A stretch of DNA of 64,000 bases, from NCBI GenBank assembly GCA_013388895.1, contig JACAEK010000056.1, positions 1 to 64,000 of the forward strand. Reading direction: 5' to 3'. The notes under the pieces were generated by a model, which was given only the letters and a program-made list of their open reading frames with translations, was not told where the DNA came from and made no database searches. This DNA is from Candidatus Bathyarchaeota archaeon. GTDB taxonomy: Archaea; Thermoproteota; Bathyarchaeia; Bathyarchaeales; Bathycorpusculaceae. A program made the translations under genes and the position numbers. Below, piece by piece: positions 26,685-35,834 of the stretch; the first letter of the stretch is position 1, and each line of letters opens with the position of its first letter.

Positions 26685-26972
26685 ATGAGTCGTGTTCCTA
26701 AAACTCGTAAGGAAATGCCTTTGACACCGCTGTCTTTTCCCACAGTTGGTAGCATGGGCAAGACTGGTACTTGGCGGACCTTTCGTCCAGAAGTTGACTA
26801 TTCCAAATGCACACGTTGTACGCTTTGTTGGATTTACTGTCCAGATGCAGCCATAATACGGCAAGCAGATGATTCTCCAAAAATAGACTATGATTACTGT
26901 AAAGGCTGCGGAATATGCGCCAACGAATGTCCTGTTAAGGCGATAACAATGTGTAGAGAGGAGGAAGAATGA
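26685..26972 (+). CDS. porD: Pyruvate:ferredoxin oxidoreductase delta subunit (ferredoxin)
   Basis: This 95-residue iron-sulfur subunit has two CxxCxxCxxxC motifs (CTRCTLCWIYCPD about 42-54 and CKGCGICANECPV about 72-84), giving two 4Fe-4S clusters. These pass electrons from the beta subunit to ferredoxin. I chose the ATG at 26685. It ends immediately before porA. Confidence 0.93.
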   Translation: MSRVPKTRKEMPLTPLSFPTVGSMGKTGTWRTFRPEVDYSKCTRCTLCWIYCPDAAIIRQADDSPKIDYDYCKGCGICANECPVKAITMCREEEE

Positions 26973-28151
26973 ATGGCGCAAATGATTATTGACACGGCAA
27001 ACCACATTGCTGGCTACGCTGCGAAAGCTGCAAGGGTCAAGGTGGTTGCGGCATATCCCATAACTCCTCAAACAACTGTGGTTGAAAAAATAGCAGAGTT
27101 TGTCGAAGAAGGAAAAATGGACATTGAATATATCCGTGTGGAATCCGAACACAGCGCCATGATGGCGTGCATTGGCGCTGCTGTGACTGGGGTCAGAACT
27201 TTCACAGCAACATCTGCTCACGGACTTGCTTTGATGCACGAAGCTTTACATTGGGCTTCTGGCTCACGTTTACCAATTGTGATGGTAGTTGTTAACCGTG
27301 CTATGGGGGCTCCTTGGAGCATAATGCCAGACTTCAGCGATTCTCTTAGCCAGCGGGATACAGGTTGGTTACAGTTTTATTGTGCTGACAACCAAGAAGT
27401 CTTCGACACAATAATTCAGACCTATAAACTCTGCGAGAACGAACGTGTGTTTCTGCCAGCTATGGTTTGTCTCGAAGGTTTCATTTTGTCACATACTTAC
27501 ATGCCTGTCAAAATCCCCAAACAAGAAGAAATAGACGCGTTTCTGCCACCATACAAGTCCGGATGGACGCTGGATCTTAATGATCCAATATCTCATGCAA
27601 ATTTGGTTTCGCCTGAATGGTTTATGGAATTTCGCTATATGATTCAGGAAGCCATGGAAAACGCAAAACAGCTCATTCCAAAAATTGACAGGGAATATCG
27701 TGAACGTTTTGGTGTTGAACATGGGGGGCTCATCGAGAAGTATAGGTGCGAAGATGCCGATTTATTATTGTTAACGATGGGAACTATGGGCAGTGATGCA
27801 AAAATAGCTGTTGACAATCTGCGCAAAGAAGGATTAAAAGTTGGCTCAGCGAGAGTTCGAGTTTTCCGTCCATTTCCAACTGAAGAAATAGGAAAGTTAG
27901 CTGAACGAGCGCAAATGCTTACGTCTATAGATCGTCACATATCCTTTGGAATGGAAGGGTTCCTCGCTACAGAAATTAAGGCGTCTGTTTTCAACAGAAA
28001 AGACAAGCCTCTGGTGGCTGGTTATATTGCTGGCTTAGGCGGAAGAGACGTAACATCTGGGACACTTGAAAAAATTGCTAAGAAATCGCTGAAGTGGATG
28101 CGTGACGGAAAGGTGGAAAAAGAAACCACGTGGGTTGATTTAAGGGAGTGA
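26973..28151 (+). CDS. porA: Pyruvate:ferredoxin oxidoreductase alpha subunit
   Basis: This 392-residue alpha subunit has the pyrimidine-binding start VVAAYPITPQTTVVEKIAE (about 24-42), ESEHSAMMACIGAAVTGVRTFTATS (about 57-81), and the C-terminal domain with VGSARVRVFRPFP. It has strong gene-order support, with porD directly before and porB after. Acetyl-CoA formation from pyruvate and CoA, reversible for carbon fixation, is the known role. The 2-oxoacid preference is inferred from similarity. Confidence 0.93.
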   Translation: MAQMIIDTANHIAGYAAKAARVKVVAAYPITPQTTVVEKIAEFVEEGKMDIEYIRVESEHSAMMACIGAAVTGVRTFTATSAHGLALMHEALHWASGSRLPIVMVVVNRAMGAPWSIMPDFSDSLSQRDTGWLQFYCADNQEVFDTIIQTYKLCENERVFLPAMVCLEGFILSHTYMPVKIPKQEEIDAFLPPYKSGWTLDLNDPISHANLVSPEWFMEFRYMIQEAMENAKQLIPKIDREYRERFGVEHGGLIEKYRCEDADLLLLTMGTMGSDAKIAVDNLRKEGLKVGSARVRVFRPFPTEEIGKLAERAQMLTSIDRHISFGMEGFLATEIKASVFNRKDKPLVAGYIAGLGGRDVTSGTLEKIAKKSLKWMRDGKVEKETTWVDLRE

Positions 28152-28153
28152 TA

Positions 28154-29083
28154 ATGATGGTGACAGTGAAGGAGTTTTCAAAAGAAGAGTATTTGCTTAA
28201 AGGACATGCAGCATGTGCTGGGTGCGGTCCAGCCATTTCTCTTCGTTTGCTCTTCAAAGCTTTAGGAAACAAAATCTTCCTCGTCGTGCCCGCGTGCTGC
28301 ACCACTGTGATTCAAGGACCCTATCCTTACACGTCCTTCAGTGTCCCTCTTCAAAACGTATTATTCGAATCGACAGCCGCAGCTGCTTCCGGAATTGTTG
28401 CTGCTCTACACCAAAGAAACGTCAAAGACATAACAGTCGTTGGCTGGGCTGGAGACGGAGGGACTGTTGATATAGGCATTCAAGCATTGTCTGGAGCAGC
28501 TGAAAGAGAAACAGACTTCATCTACATATGTTACGATAACGAGGCTTATGGCAATACAGGAATGCAGCGTAGCGGAGCAACACCATATGGCGCATGGACT
28601 ACAACTACGCCTTCTGGAAAGAGAGAACGTAAGAAAGACATGCCCTTAATTATGGCTGCTCACAAAATACCATACGTGGCAACAGCTTGTCCATCATATC
28701 CAATAGATTTCGTAAGCAAGCTTAGAAAGGCTAAGGAAATCAAAGGCACAAAATACATTCACATTTTGGCACCATGCCCAACTGGTTGGCGCTATGACAC
28801 AGGTAAAACCGTTGAATTAGGAAGGCTTGCCGTTCAAACAGGTCTATGGGCTCTATACGAGATTGAAAATGGAAAGTTTAAACTTAATCCACCCAGCGAC
28901 CGATTGATTGACAAGGCAAAACGAAAATCTGTCAAAGAATATTTTGCGTTGCAAGGCAGATTCCGAAACTTGACCGAAGAAGACATAGACAGAATTCAGA
29001 AAGGGGTTGATGAAGACTGGGAGAACTACCGTGCGCAAACATCCTGCAGTGCGTCTGATGCCACACTGCACGGAAAAATATAA
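28154..29083 (+). CDS. porB: Pyruvate:ferredoxin oxidoreductase beta subunit
   Basis: This thiamine-pyrophosphate-binding subunit of about 309 residues has HAACAGCGPAISLRLL (about 19-34), VPACCTTV, and the TPP motif GWAGDGGTVDIGIQALSGA (about 96-114) with YDNEAYGNTG. The cysteines at both ends of CAGCG plus CC fit the 4Fe-4S cluster typical of beta subunits. Two adjacent ATG codons (28154, 28157) follow the porA stop with almost no gap. Confidence 0.93.
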   Translation: MMVTVKEFSKEEYLLKGHAACAGCGPAISLRLLFKALGNKIFLVVPACCTTVIQGPYPYTSFSVPLQNVLFESTAAAASGIVAALHQRNVKDITVVGWAGDGGTVDIGIQALSGAAERETDFIYICYDNEAYGNTGMQRSGATPYGAWTTTTPSGKRERKKDMPLIMAAHKIPYVATACPSYPIDFVSKLRKAKEIKGTKYIHILAPCPTGWRYDTGKTVELGRLAVQTGLWALYEIENGKFKLNPPSDRLIDKAKRKSVKEYFALQGRFRNLTEEDIDRIQKGVDEDWENYRAQTSCSASDATLHGKI

Positions 29084-29155
29084 GAAACTGAAAGTTTACG
29101 ATATAGTCTCGCCTTACGTTGCCATCAAAAGTAATCAAATAAAGGAAGTTAAAAC

Positions 29156-29497
29156 ATGACAGAAGAAAAACAGAAAAAAGAGGCTTCACAAAAAACACTA
29201 AAACCCACAAAAACCGTGAAGGTCAACAGCGAAAACATTGTTTACATCGGGCAAAAACCAGTGATGAACTACGTGGTTGCCTGCCTTACTTTCCTTAACT
29301 CCGGAGCCAAAAAAGTAATTATAAAAGCCAGAGGACAGGCAATCAGTAGAGCTGTCGACACAACTGAATTGCTAAGACGCTCTTTCGCGAAGGACCTAAG
29401 ACTCAACGGTATCAGTCTGAGTACGGAAGAAGTTACAAGAAGCGAAGGCCAAAAATCAAAAGTATCAGCTATCGAGATCACGGTCACCAAACCGTAG
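29156..29497 (+). CDS. alba: Alba DNA/RNA-binding chromatin protein
   Basis: This 113-residue protein has a lysine-rich tail (1-25) followed by an Alba fold: NIVYIGQKPVMNYVVACLTFLNSGAKKVIIKARGQAISRAVDT. The KP of GQKP (about 39) is the lysine region that binds nucleic acid and is regulated by acetylation in some archaea. It is probably a chromosome or RNA architectural protein. Confidence 0.92.
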   Translation: MTEEKQKKEASQKTLKPTKTVKVNSENIVYIGQKPVMNYVVACLTFLNSGAKKVIIKARGQAISRAVDTTELLRRSFAKDLRLNGISLSTEEVTRSEGQKSKVSAIEITVTKP

Positions 29498-29592
29498 CAA
29501 GCTGACCTTTTCTCTGCAATACAAACGTGATGTAGCAAATCGGTTTAGGTTATAATCTGCTTTTTATGATGCTTTCTGTTTATGTGTATAGG

Positions 29593-29601
29593 TAATTATA
29601 T
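29593..29601 (+). promoter_or_regulatory. Candidate TATA box for the class III aminotransferase
   Basis: AATTATATAAAG lies about 50 bases upstream of the ATG at 29648. A run of ten T residues follows it in the leader. Confidence 0.45.
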
Positions 29602-29647
29602 AAAGAACTTTTTTTTTCAAATTGTTAACCCTTATAGGTGATGTGAA

Positions 29648-30985
29648 ATGGGCGTTTACCCCAAAATGGTTGTTGCTCCACCCGGACCTAAAGCCAGAGA
29701 ATTGGTCAAAAAAGATGAAAGTCTAATTTCGCCTTCTTACGGACGGTTTTATCCGCTTGTAGTTGAGTATGGTAGAGGCTGTATTGTTAGAGACGTTGAT
29801 GGAAACGAATACATAGACTTCAATTCAGGTCTTGTATGCCTAAACGTTGGCCATAATCACCCGCAAGTGGTTACAGCCATAAAAAATCAGTGCGACCGCT
29901 TTTTGCACTATTCCAACACAGACTTCTACTACAACGAAGTTGTAAACTTGGCCGAAAAACTAGCAGGAATAATGCCTGGAAAGTTTGATAAGAAAGTCTA
30001 TTTTGGTAATAGTGGAGCAGAAGCAATTGAGGCTGCGATTAAACTTGCGAGGTGGCATACTCGTAAGCAACTGTTTATTGGTTTCATTAGCGCATTCCAT
30101 GGGCGTACAGTGGGCGCGTTGGCGTTTACAGCTAGCAAGCCTGCTCAAAGGCGCTATTTCTCTCCTTTAATGCCGGGTGTGACGCATGTTCCATACCCGT
30201 ATTGTTACCGCTGCCCGTTCAAGCTAACTTATCCTGAATGTCACCTTTGGTGTGTAGACTTCATAGATGAATTCGTTCTGCAGAAATACGTGCCCCCAGA
30301 GGACGTTGCTGCAATGCTTTTTGAACCGATTCAAGGTGAAGGCGGTTACGTTGTTCCGCCCCCAGAATATTTCGCGCGGCTAAAGAAGCTTGCCGACAAA
30401 TATGGCATACTGCTACTAGACGATGAGGTTCAAGCGGGCATAGGCAGAACTGGGAAATGGTTTGCAATTGAACATTGGAATGTTGAACCCGATGCTATAT
30501 GCAGCGCAAAAGCATTAGCCTCTGGATTACCATTGAGCGCAACTATTGCCAAAGCAAAAATGATGGATTGGGTCGGCGGTTCTCATGCAAGCACTTTTGG
30601 CGGTAATCCTCTTTCATGTGTTGCCGCAAGCGCCGTTATCGACATCATTGAAGAGGAAAGGTTACTGGAAAACGCGAATAAACAGGGCGCATATATTATG
30701 AAGAGACTTGAAGGCTTCAAAGAAGAAAGCGCAATTGTGGGCGATGTGAGGGGTAAAGGCTTGATGATAGGCATGGAAATTGTGGAAAACAAAGAGAATA
30801 AGAAGCCCGCTTCTAAGCTTTCTTCAGAAATTATGCTGCGTTCGTGGAGACGCGGAGTCGCCGTCATCACTTGTGGGGTTTCAACTGTTAGAATTGCGCC
30901 GCCGCTTAACATTACGAGAGAACTTGTAGATTCTGCAATGGACATAATTGAGGACGTTGTAAAAGAAGTTGAAAAAGAAGCTTAA
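29648..30985 (+). CDS. Class III PLP aminotransferase (GabT / amino-acid racemase-like)
   Basis: This 445-residue class III aminotransferase shows FGNSGAEAIEAAIKLAR (about 121-137), FHGRTVGALAFT (about 152-163), and LLLDDEVQAGIGRTGKWFA (about 256-274). The PLP lysine is in ICSAKALASGLPLSA (about 283-297). Archaeal members of this subgroup include GABA aminotransferases and broad-specificity amino-acid racemases, and sequence alone does not decide. A separate acetyltransferase gene follows 17 bases later and may share its transcript. Confidence 0.88.
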   Translation: MGVYPKMVVAPPGPKARELVKKDESLISPSYGRFYPLVVEYGRGCIVRDVDGNEYIDFNSGLVCLNVGHNHPQVVTAIKNQCDRFLHYSNTDFYYNEVVNLAEKLAGIMPGKFDKKVYFGNSGAEAIEAAIKLARWHTRKQLFIGFISAFHGRTVGALAFTASKPAQRRYFSPLMPGVTHVPYPYCYRCPFKLTYPECHLWCVDFIDEFVLQKYVPPEDVAAMLFEPIQGEGGYVVPPPEYFARLKKLADKYGILLLDDEVQAGIGRTGKWFAIEHWNVEPDAICSAKALASGLPLSATIAKAKMMDWVGGSHASTFGGNPLSCVAASAVIDIIEEERLLENANKQGAYIMKRLEGFKEESAIVGDVRGKGLMIGMEIVENKENKKPASKLSSEIMLRSWRRGVAVITCGVSTVRIAPPLNITRELVDSAMDIIEDVVKEVEKEA

Positions 30986-31002
30986 ATTGTCGGCGCATTT
31001 GC

Positions 31003-31431
31003 ATGGAAATTCGAAAACTAACGATAAATAATTATGAAGAACTGATTGATTTTTGGTCAAGAGCTGGGTTGCCCTTTAAACCAAAGGGAAGAGACAACAA
31101 AGAAGCCATAGCAAAACAAATGGCAATAAATCCAGATTTCTTTCTAGGAGCTTTTGTCAACAATCGCCTCGTGGGTGCCGTCGTCTTAAGTAGCGACGCA
31201 CGAAAAGGGTGGATTAACCGTTTAGCAGTGGATCCAACTCACAGGCATTACGGCGTTGCGAAGACATTGATTGCTGAATCTGAGAAAGTTCTGAGAAAAC
31301 ATGGCTTCAAAATTTTCTGTGCTTTAATCGAGGACTACAATGTTGCATCAAAGAATCTTTTCAAGAAATGTGGGTACGTCGAGCATCATGATATAATATA
31401 CTTCAGCAAAAGAGACAGCGAAGAAATCTAA
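31003..31431 (+). CDS. GNAT family N-acetyltransferase
   Basis: This 142-residue acetyltransferase has WINRLAVDPTHRHYGVAKTLIAESEKVL (about 67-94) carrying the acetyl-CoA-binding segment, and a C-terminal NVASKNLFKKCGYVEHHDIIYF. It begins 17 bases after the class III aminotransferase on the same strand. The substrate is unknown. Confidence 0.85.
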   Translation: MEIRKLTINNYEELIDFWSRAGLPFKPKGRDNKEAIAKQMAINPDFFLGAFVNNRLVGAVVLSSDARKGWINRLAVDPTHRHYGVAKTLIAESEKVLRKHGFKIFCALIEDYNVASKNLFKKCGYVEHHDIIYFSKRDSEEI

Positions 31432-31455
31432 CCTATTCTTAACGTAGTGTCCACT

Positions 31456-32064
31456 TTAGAAGTCATTCGGTTTAGCTACAATCTCTCTTATTTTCAAATC
31501 AAAGAATCTGGCAGCGTTGGCAGGGCGTATCCTTAGCGCCGTATCTGCACCTTTGCCAGTTCCACCAATAGCAACAATGTCTCTATCTGATGGAATCATG
31601 CCCGCATCAGTCGCCATCAAAGTAATTTCCACACATACTTTTGTTCCTTCACCCATAAGCCTAAGCACATTAGCAATAAGCTCCAAAGGTTGAATTGTCC
31701 CAAAATTCTTGCGGACTGCCCGCTCGACACTGCTTAGAGCGTGTACACCTGTAAAAATCTTGGCTCCATTCGCCAGAATTTCCCTTTTGTATTCTTCCTG
31801 CACTTCAGTCTTTCCTGGTTCTTTGAATCCAAAGCAATGTGTGACTACAACAAGATTGTATCCTTTGAAAAGTCTAGCCGCTTTTGCCCCTGTTTCGCCT
31901 GAAGTTGAAGCTATCACTATATCGTTTATGCCTTCCCTTTTAACATACTCCTTAACAAGCTTCAGGAGGGCTTCTGTGTTCCGGTTACCTGCACCTTTAA
32001 AGTAGACCGCTTTTCTCTTTGTCAAACTCATAGGCTGTATGCCCCTGTTTTCTTCTTCACGCAT
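31456..32064 (-). CDS. Pyruvate kinase C-terminal-domain-like protein
   Basis: This 202-residue stand-alone protein has the pyruvate kinase alpha/beta C-terminal fold. It shows NTEALLKLVKEYVKREGINDIVIASTSGETGAKAARLF (about 29-66), NLVVVTHCFGF, and a C-terminal GGTGKGADTALRIRPANA. There is no catalytic TIM-barrel domain, so it is not a pyruvate kinase. It is the third gene in the nadK-nob1 unit, and an internal ATG at 32031 is a possible start. The function of such stand-alone domains is unknown. Confidence 0.8.
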   Translation of the reverse strand: MREEENRGIQPMSLTKRKAVYFKGAGNRNTEALLKLVKEYVKREGINDIVIASTSGETGAKAARLFKGYNLVVVTHCFGFKEPGKTEVQEEYKREILANGAKIFTGVHALSSVERAVRKNFGTIQPLELIANVLRLMGEGTKVCVEITLMATDAGMIPSDRDIVAIGGTGKGADTALRIRPANAARFFDLKIREIVAKPNDF

Positions 32065-32613
32065 TTATGATCTAAGGAGTTTTTTGCCTAATGGTTTTCT
32101 TTTCAGTTCTGTGCCGCATATCTTACATTTGCATGATTTGTAGTTTGCTGAGTATTTTCTGTAGCATGCTGGGCAATATCTGACCCATTGTAAGCGGAAG
32201 CGGATGCCCAAAGTAGCCAGTGAAGCAAATTTGATGTGCAATTGGTCTGCAACGTTCTGTATTGAATAGTCGTCAGTTACAATTAGTGGAGAATGGCCTT
32301 GCGCTTTAAGTTCTTGGGCTAACGCTAACACTTGGATGTCAGTTTTGGACAGAAAAAATGCGTCTCCTACTTCGTTTGCTGACGTCTTGATCTGGCGCAA
32401 AAAGGCTTTCTTTGGTGATCTCACTTCAAGTTTTCCGCTTTCAATCGCCGTCTTGAATCTAACCTGAGGCATTGAATCTCCAAATATTTCCTCTCTAACT
32501 GTGGGCACAGTATATTGTTCTTCACTTATCGAGAAGGGGTCGAAACCAGCCAGAAAGGCTGACGTGTCCAAGACTATGACCCTTTTGCTCGTTTTTTCTG
32601 TTGAGTTCTTCAA
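32065..32613 (-). CDS. nob1: Nob1 rRNA maturation endonuclease
   Basis: This 182-residue protein has an N-terminal PIN nuclease domain (VIVLDTSAFLAG about 11-22, then E, D and TDDYSIQNVADQL near 113-125). Its C-terminal zinc ribbon is CPACY...CKCKICG (about 147-166). It is the enzyme that cuts the 3' end of 16S rRNA. The start is TTG, 1 base after the nadK stop, so the genes are co-transcribed. Confidence 0.92.
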   Translation of the reverse strand: MKNSTEKTSKRVIVLDTSAFLAGFDPFSISEEQYTVPTVREEIFGDSMPQVRFKTAIESGKLEVRSPKKAFLRQIKTSANEVGDAFFLSKTDIQVLALAQELKAQGHSPLIVTDDYSIQNVADQLHIKFASLATLGIRFRLQWVRYCPACYRKYSANYKSCKCKICGTELKRKPLGKKLLRS

Positions 32614-33480
32614 TCAAGTTCCCTTAAAGAGAAGTCTACTTTTTAAGCGATGGTAAAAGTTTTCTTTAAACCTTATGAACGACGTTTCATGTTTTGAACG
32701 TGTTACCGTCAAGCCCAAAGCCTTAGAACTTAAAAGTTTGCGATGATGTCCATCAACCACTATGAGCACTTTGCTAGGTCGAATTACATCTATTGTGAGG
32801 CTTGACTTCGCTGGAAACACAACAGGACGAAAGACACTAAGTGGACATACTGGCGTCAAAACAAAAGCATCTACACCAGGATCTAACACTGGTCCTCCAG
32901 CTGAAAGTGAATAACCCGTAGAGCCAGTTTGCGTTGCAACCATTAAACCGTCTGCCTGACAGTTCAAAACATGTTCATTATCTTTTAAAACGCGTGCATA
33001 CACTAGTTTTGCCAGCTCGTCAGCCGAAATCAATACTTCGTTTAAAGCATCTGGAAACTTGGTGTCTCCTGCTTGAATTAAAAGCTTCATGCATTTTTCG
33101 ATTATGAATTTTCCTTTTAGGCAGTTGTCCACTGCTGTGAAAGCCTGTTTTGGTTCCACCTCTGTTAGGAAGCCTCGGACACCCATGTTTATTGCAAGTA
33201 TTGGCGGCTCTGGCTTCGGAATTGAGACACATGTCCTTAATATTGTTCCATCTCCGCCAATCGTAATTATAAAATCTGTTTTCATCCCCTCCAATGGCAC
33301 ACTATTTTCTTTTGTGGCCATTTTCTCCGCTAACGTGTTTTCTACAAAAACCTCAATTCCTTTTGCTTTCATATGATTGGCCAAGTTTTCTGCGAGTTTT
33401 ATGGTTGCCTTTTTGTCGAATCGAGCGACTAAGCCAACGTTTTTGAACACGTTTTCACCCTTTTCACCTATTAGCGACAC
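32614..33480 (-). CDS. nadK: NAD kinase
   Basis: This 288-residue ATP-NAD kinase makes NADP. The GGDGT motif (IITIGGDGTIL, about 71-81) is present. So are INMGVRGFLTEVEP (about 95-108), the substrate loop QADGLMVATQTGSTGYSLSAGGP (about 173-195), and TPVCPLSVFRPVVFP. It heads the nadK-nob1-PK-like unit. An alternative start may lie 11 codons inside. Confidence 0.93.
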   Translation of the reverse strand: MSLIGEKGENVFKNVGLVARFDKKATIKLAENLANHMKAKGIEVFVENTLAEKMATKENSVPLEGMKTDFIITIGGDGTILRTCVSIPKPEPPILAINMGVRGFLTEVEPKQAFTAVDNCLKGKFIIEKCMKLLIQAGDTKFPDALNEVLISADELAKLVYARVLKDNEHVLNCQADGLMVATQTGSTGYSLSAGGPVLDPGVDAFVLTPVCPLSVFRPVVFPAKSSLTIDVIRPSKVLIVVDGHHRKLLSSKALGLTVTRSKHETSFIRFKENFYHRLKSRLLFKGT

Positions 33481-33548
33481 CTTAATCTATATATTGGTGT
33501 TGTTTAAAATTGCTGTGAGTGTAAGCCTGCAAAATAGTTGGTGAATGG

Positions 33549-33941
33549 ATGAGCAAACCTGTTGATGTTGGAAGTTTACGCGTAGGTGGCTACATGATTG
33601 TTGATAACGAGCCATGCCGCATAGTGGACATAACAAAGTCAAAACCAGGAAAACACGGTTCAGCAAAAGCGCGAATAGTTGCTATAGGCGTTTTTGACGG
33701 CGTAAAAAGAAGCATCGTGAAACCTGTGGATTTGAACGCAGAGGTTCCCATAATTGACAAAAGGGCTGGCCAAGTCTTCGCAGTTAATCCCACTGGCATT
33801 CAAATAATGGATATGGAAACTTACGAGTATCTGGATGCTCCTTATCCTGAAGAAGAGGATTTGAAAGCGAAACTTGTTGCTGGCGTGGAAATTGAATATT
33901 GGAAAATACTTGGGAAAGTCAAAATCATCAGAGCAAAGTAA
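33549..33941 (+). CDS. eif5A: Translation initiation factor aIF5A
   Basis: This 130-residue factor relieves ribosome stalling. The hypusination loop is SKPGKHGSAKARI (about 30-42), with the modified lysine in KPGKHG. An SH3-like N-terminal domain and OB-fold C-terminal domain follow, and the length is normal. The gene is divergent from nadK. Deoxyhypusine synthase is not in this window. Confidence 0.95.
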   Translation: MSKPVDVGSLRVGGYMIVDNEPCRIVDITKSKPGKHGSAKARIVAIGVFDGVKRSIVKPVDLNAEVPIIDKRAGQVFAVNPTGIQIMDMETYEYLDAPYPEEEDLKAKLVAGVEIEYWKILGKVKIIRAK

Positions 33942-34022
33942 GATTAGAGCAAAACTTGAGCGAAATCTTTGGAGTCGTTGCCACCTCAACTACCATTCTG
34001 AAAGCACTTCTTGTTGAATGCC

Positions 34023-34223
34023 TTAACCCCACCAGTCCCAATTAAGTGCTCTGAAACTTATGTAAAGCACTAGAAGGATTACTCCCCAGCTTAATGTGAT
34101 GCCTGCGAGCTCTAATATTATGTTATCACTCAAATATGTGTAACTCGCCCAAGCGCTTGTACTGCACAAACCAACTAATATGAGAACAAACATTGCGACG
34201 TGGATTGCTTTCTCAGCAGTCAA
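34023..34223 (-). CDS. Small two-helix membrane protein
   Basis: This 66-residue protein has two hydrophobic helices (about 8-27 AMFVLILVGLCSTSAW and 40-57 AGITLSWGVILLVLYISF) and a tryptophan-rich end (NWDWWG). I do not recognise it. It lies alone between aIF5A and the sRNA candidate. Confidence 0.5.
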   Translation of the reverse strand: MTAEKAIHVAMFVLILVGLCSTSAWASYTYLSDNIILELAGITLSWGVILLVLYISFRALNWDWWG

Positions 34224-34315
34224 CCAACCCTCACCCTGATTTCCTAGAAGCTAGAGTTTCATATTGTAAAGATTTTCTATTAAGCTTTATCTCGCTATTC
34301 TACGTACTGTTATTT

Positions 34316-34382
34316 GAAGCCGATGATGCAAGAAGAGCCGTCTGAATTGTGAAGACGCTTTTAAACCCAGCGCTGAGGCTTC
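34316..34382 (+). ncRNA. C/D box guide sRNA candidate
   Basis: All four boxes are in order: C (ATGATGC, 34323-34329), D' (CTGA, 34342-34345), C' (GTGAAGA, 34349-34355) and D (CTGA, 34373-34376). The ends form a perfect 6-bp terminal stem, GAAGCC (34316-34321) with GGCTTC (34377-34382). The D' guide is 12 bases and the D guide 17 bases. The D guide (34359-34371) can pair with GCUGGGUUUAGAA of the 23S peptidyl-transferase ring (with one G-U). The five-base rule would then place the methyl group on the first G of GGG, about G2581 in E. coli numbering. The D' target is not recognised. Confidence 0.75.
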
Positions 34383-34429
34383 GCTGACTGTTAGAATTTA
34401 TGTCTATGTTTATCTTGACAACGGAATAT

Positions 34430-34438
34430 CTATTTAAA
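34430..34438 (+). promoter_or_regulatory. Candidate TATA box for srp54
   Basis: CTATTTAAATG lies about 38 bases upstream of the ATG at 34472. A second TTTTTAAAT at about 34449 is closer. Confidence 0.4.
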
Positions 34439-34471
34439 TGCGTGTATGATTTTTAAATCTGGAGAAATACC

Positions 34472-35806
34472 ATGGCTTTAGAACGCTTAGGCTCCTCGCT
34501 CTACGAAGCTCTGAAGAAGGTTTTGAGAGCCTCTGTTGTAGACGAGGCAACCGTCAAAGAACTTGTACATGATGTTCAAAGGGCACTCCTTCAAGCAGAC
34601 ATCAACGTTAAACTTGTTCTGGATATTTCAAAACGAATAGAAGAACGTGCCTTGAAAGAGAAGGTTCCCCCGGGCATTTCCCGACGCGAACACGTAATTA
34701 AGGTTGTCTATGAAGAGTTAACGCGATTCCTCGGAGAAAAATCAGTTCCAATGAAAATCGAGCCGGGAAAGAGAAAGGTGATTATGCTTGTTGGTATACA
34801 AGGTTCTGGAAAAACAACTGCCTCAGCGAAAATTGCAAGGTACTTCCAAAAGCGAGGACTAAAACCTGCTCTAATCTGCGTTGACACGTATCGTCCAGGC
34901 GCCTACGCACAGCTGCAACAGTTGGCAGCTAGAATAAACGTACCAGTATATGGAGAATCAAACGCCAAAGACCCTGTCAAAATCGCCTCTAACGGGCTAA
35001 AACAGTTCGCTGACAAAGACATAATAATTATTGATACAGCTGGTCGCCACAAAGAAGAGCAAGAATTAATCAAAGAAATGACCATGCTTGAGAAGAACAT
35101 TAAACCAGACGAAGTCATGATGATAATCGACGGAACAATCGGCCAACAAGCAATGGCGCAAGCCAAAGCCTTTCATGAAGCAACGCCTATAGGCTCCATT
35201 CTCGTAACAAAGCTAGACGGTTCAGCAAGAGGCGGAGGAGCCCTATCAGCAGTTGCCACAACAGGCGCCCCAATAAAATTCATCGGCACTGGAGAGAAAA
35301 CTGAGGACATAGAACAGTTCATTCCTTCACGTTTTGTAGGCAGACTCCTAGGCATGGGCGACCTAGAAACACTAATCGACAAAGTGCGCGAAGCAGAAAT
35401 AAAGGTTCCAGAAAAAAAAGCTAAGGCCATCTTAAGCGGAAAATTCACATTAACAGACATGTACGAACAATTCGAAGCCATGAAAGGCATGGGACCCTTC
35501 AGAAAACTTTTGAAAATGCTGCCTGGCATGTCCTACGACATACCCGAAGACAAACTGGAAATGGCAGAAGACCATTTAGAAAAATGGCGTGTAATAATCC
35601 AATCAATGACACCAGAAGAAAAAGACAATCCGAAAGCCTTCAACGCCTCAAGAATAAAACGTGTGGCAAGAGGTTCAGGAACAAGCGAAAAGGAAGTAAA
35701 AGAACTTCTGAAGCAATATGTTATGATGCGACGCATGCTTAAAACGTTAAGAAGGAAAAAGAAACTGCCTTTCTTTGGAAAGGGGTTGCCACTCGACCTT
35801 AAATAA
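34472..35806 (+). CDS. ffh: Signal recognition particle GTPase SRP54
   Basis: This 444-residue SRP subunit has an N domain (1-95). The G domain contains P-loop GIQGSGKTTASAK (about 109-121), VDTYRPGAYAQLQQLA (about 138-153), DTAGRH (about 188) and TKLDGSARGGGALS (about 246-259). The methionine-rich M domain (about 300-430: MYEQFEAMKGMGPFRKLLKMLPGM) binds signal peptides and SRP RNA. It leads a long plus-strand run of translation genes. Confidence 0.96.
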   Translation: MALERLGSSLYEALKKVLRASVVDEATVKELVHDVQRALLQADINVKLVLDISKRIEERALKEKVPPGISRREHVIKVVYEELTRFLGEKSVPMKIEPGKRKVIMLVGIQGSGKTTASAKIARYFQKRGLKPALICVDTYRPGAYAQLQQLAARINVPVYGESNAKDPVKIASNGLKQFADKDIIIIDTAGRHKEEQELIKEMTMLEKNIKPDEVMMIIDGTIGQQAMAQAKAFHEATPIGSILVTKLDGSARGGGALSAVATTGAPIKFIGTGEKTEDIEQFIPSRFVGRLLGMGDLETLIDKVREAEIKVPEKKAKAILSGKFTLTDMYEQFEAMKGMGPFRKLLKMLPGMSYDIPEDKLEMAEDHLEKWRVIIQSMTPEEKDNPKAFNASRIKRVARGSGTSEKEVKELLKQYVMMRRMLKTLRRKKKLPFFGKGLPLDLK

Positions 35807-35834
35807 AGTCTCAACGGGCACTGAAGGATCAATT

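Noticed and set aside
29606-29618. Run of T residues as a terminator
   Set aside because: It lies between the TATA box and the start of the class III aminotransferase, in its leader, so termination there makes little sense without expression data.
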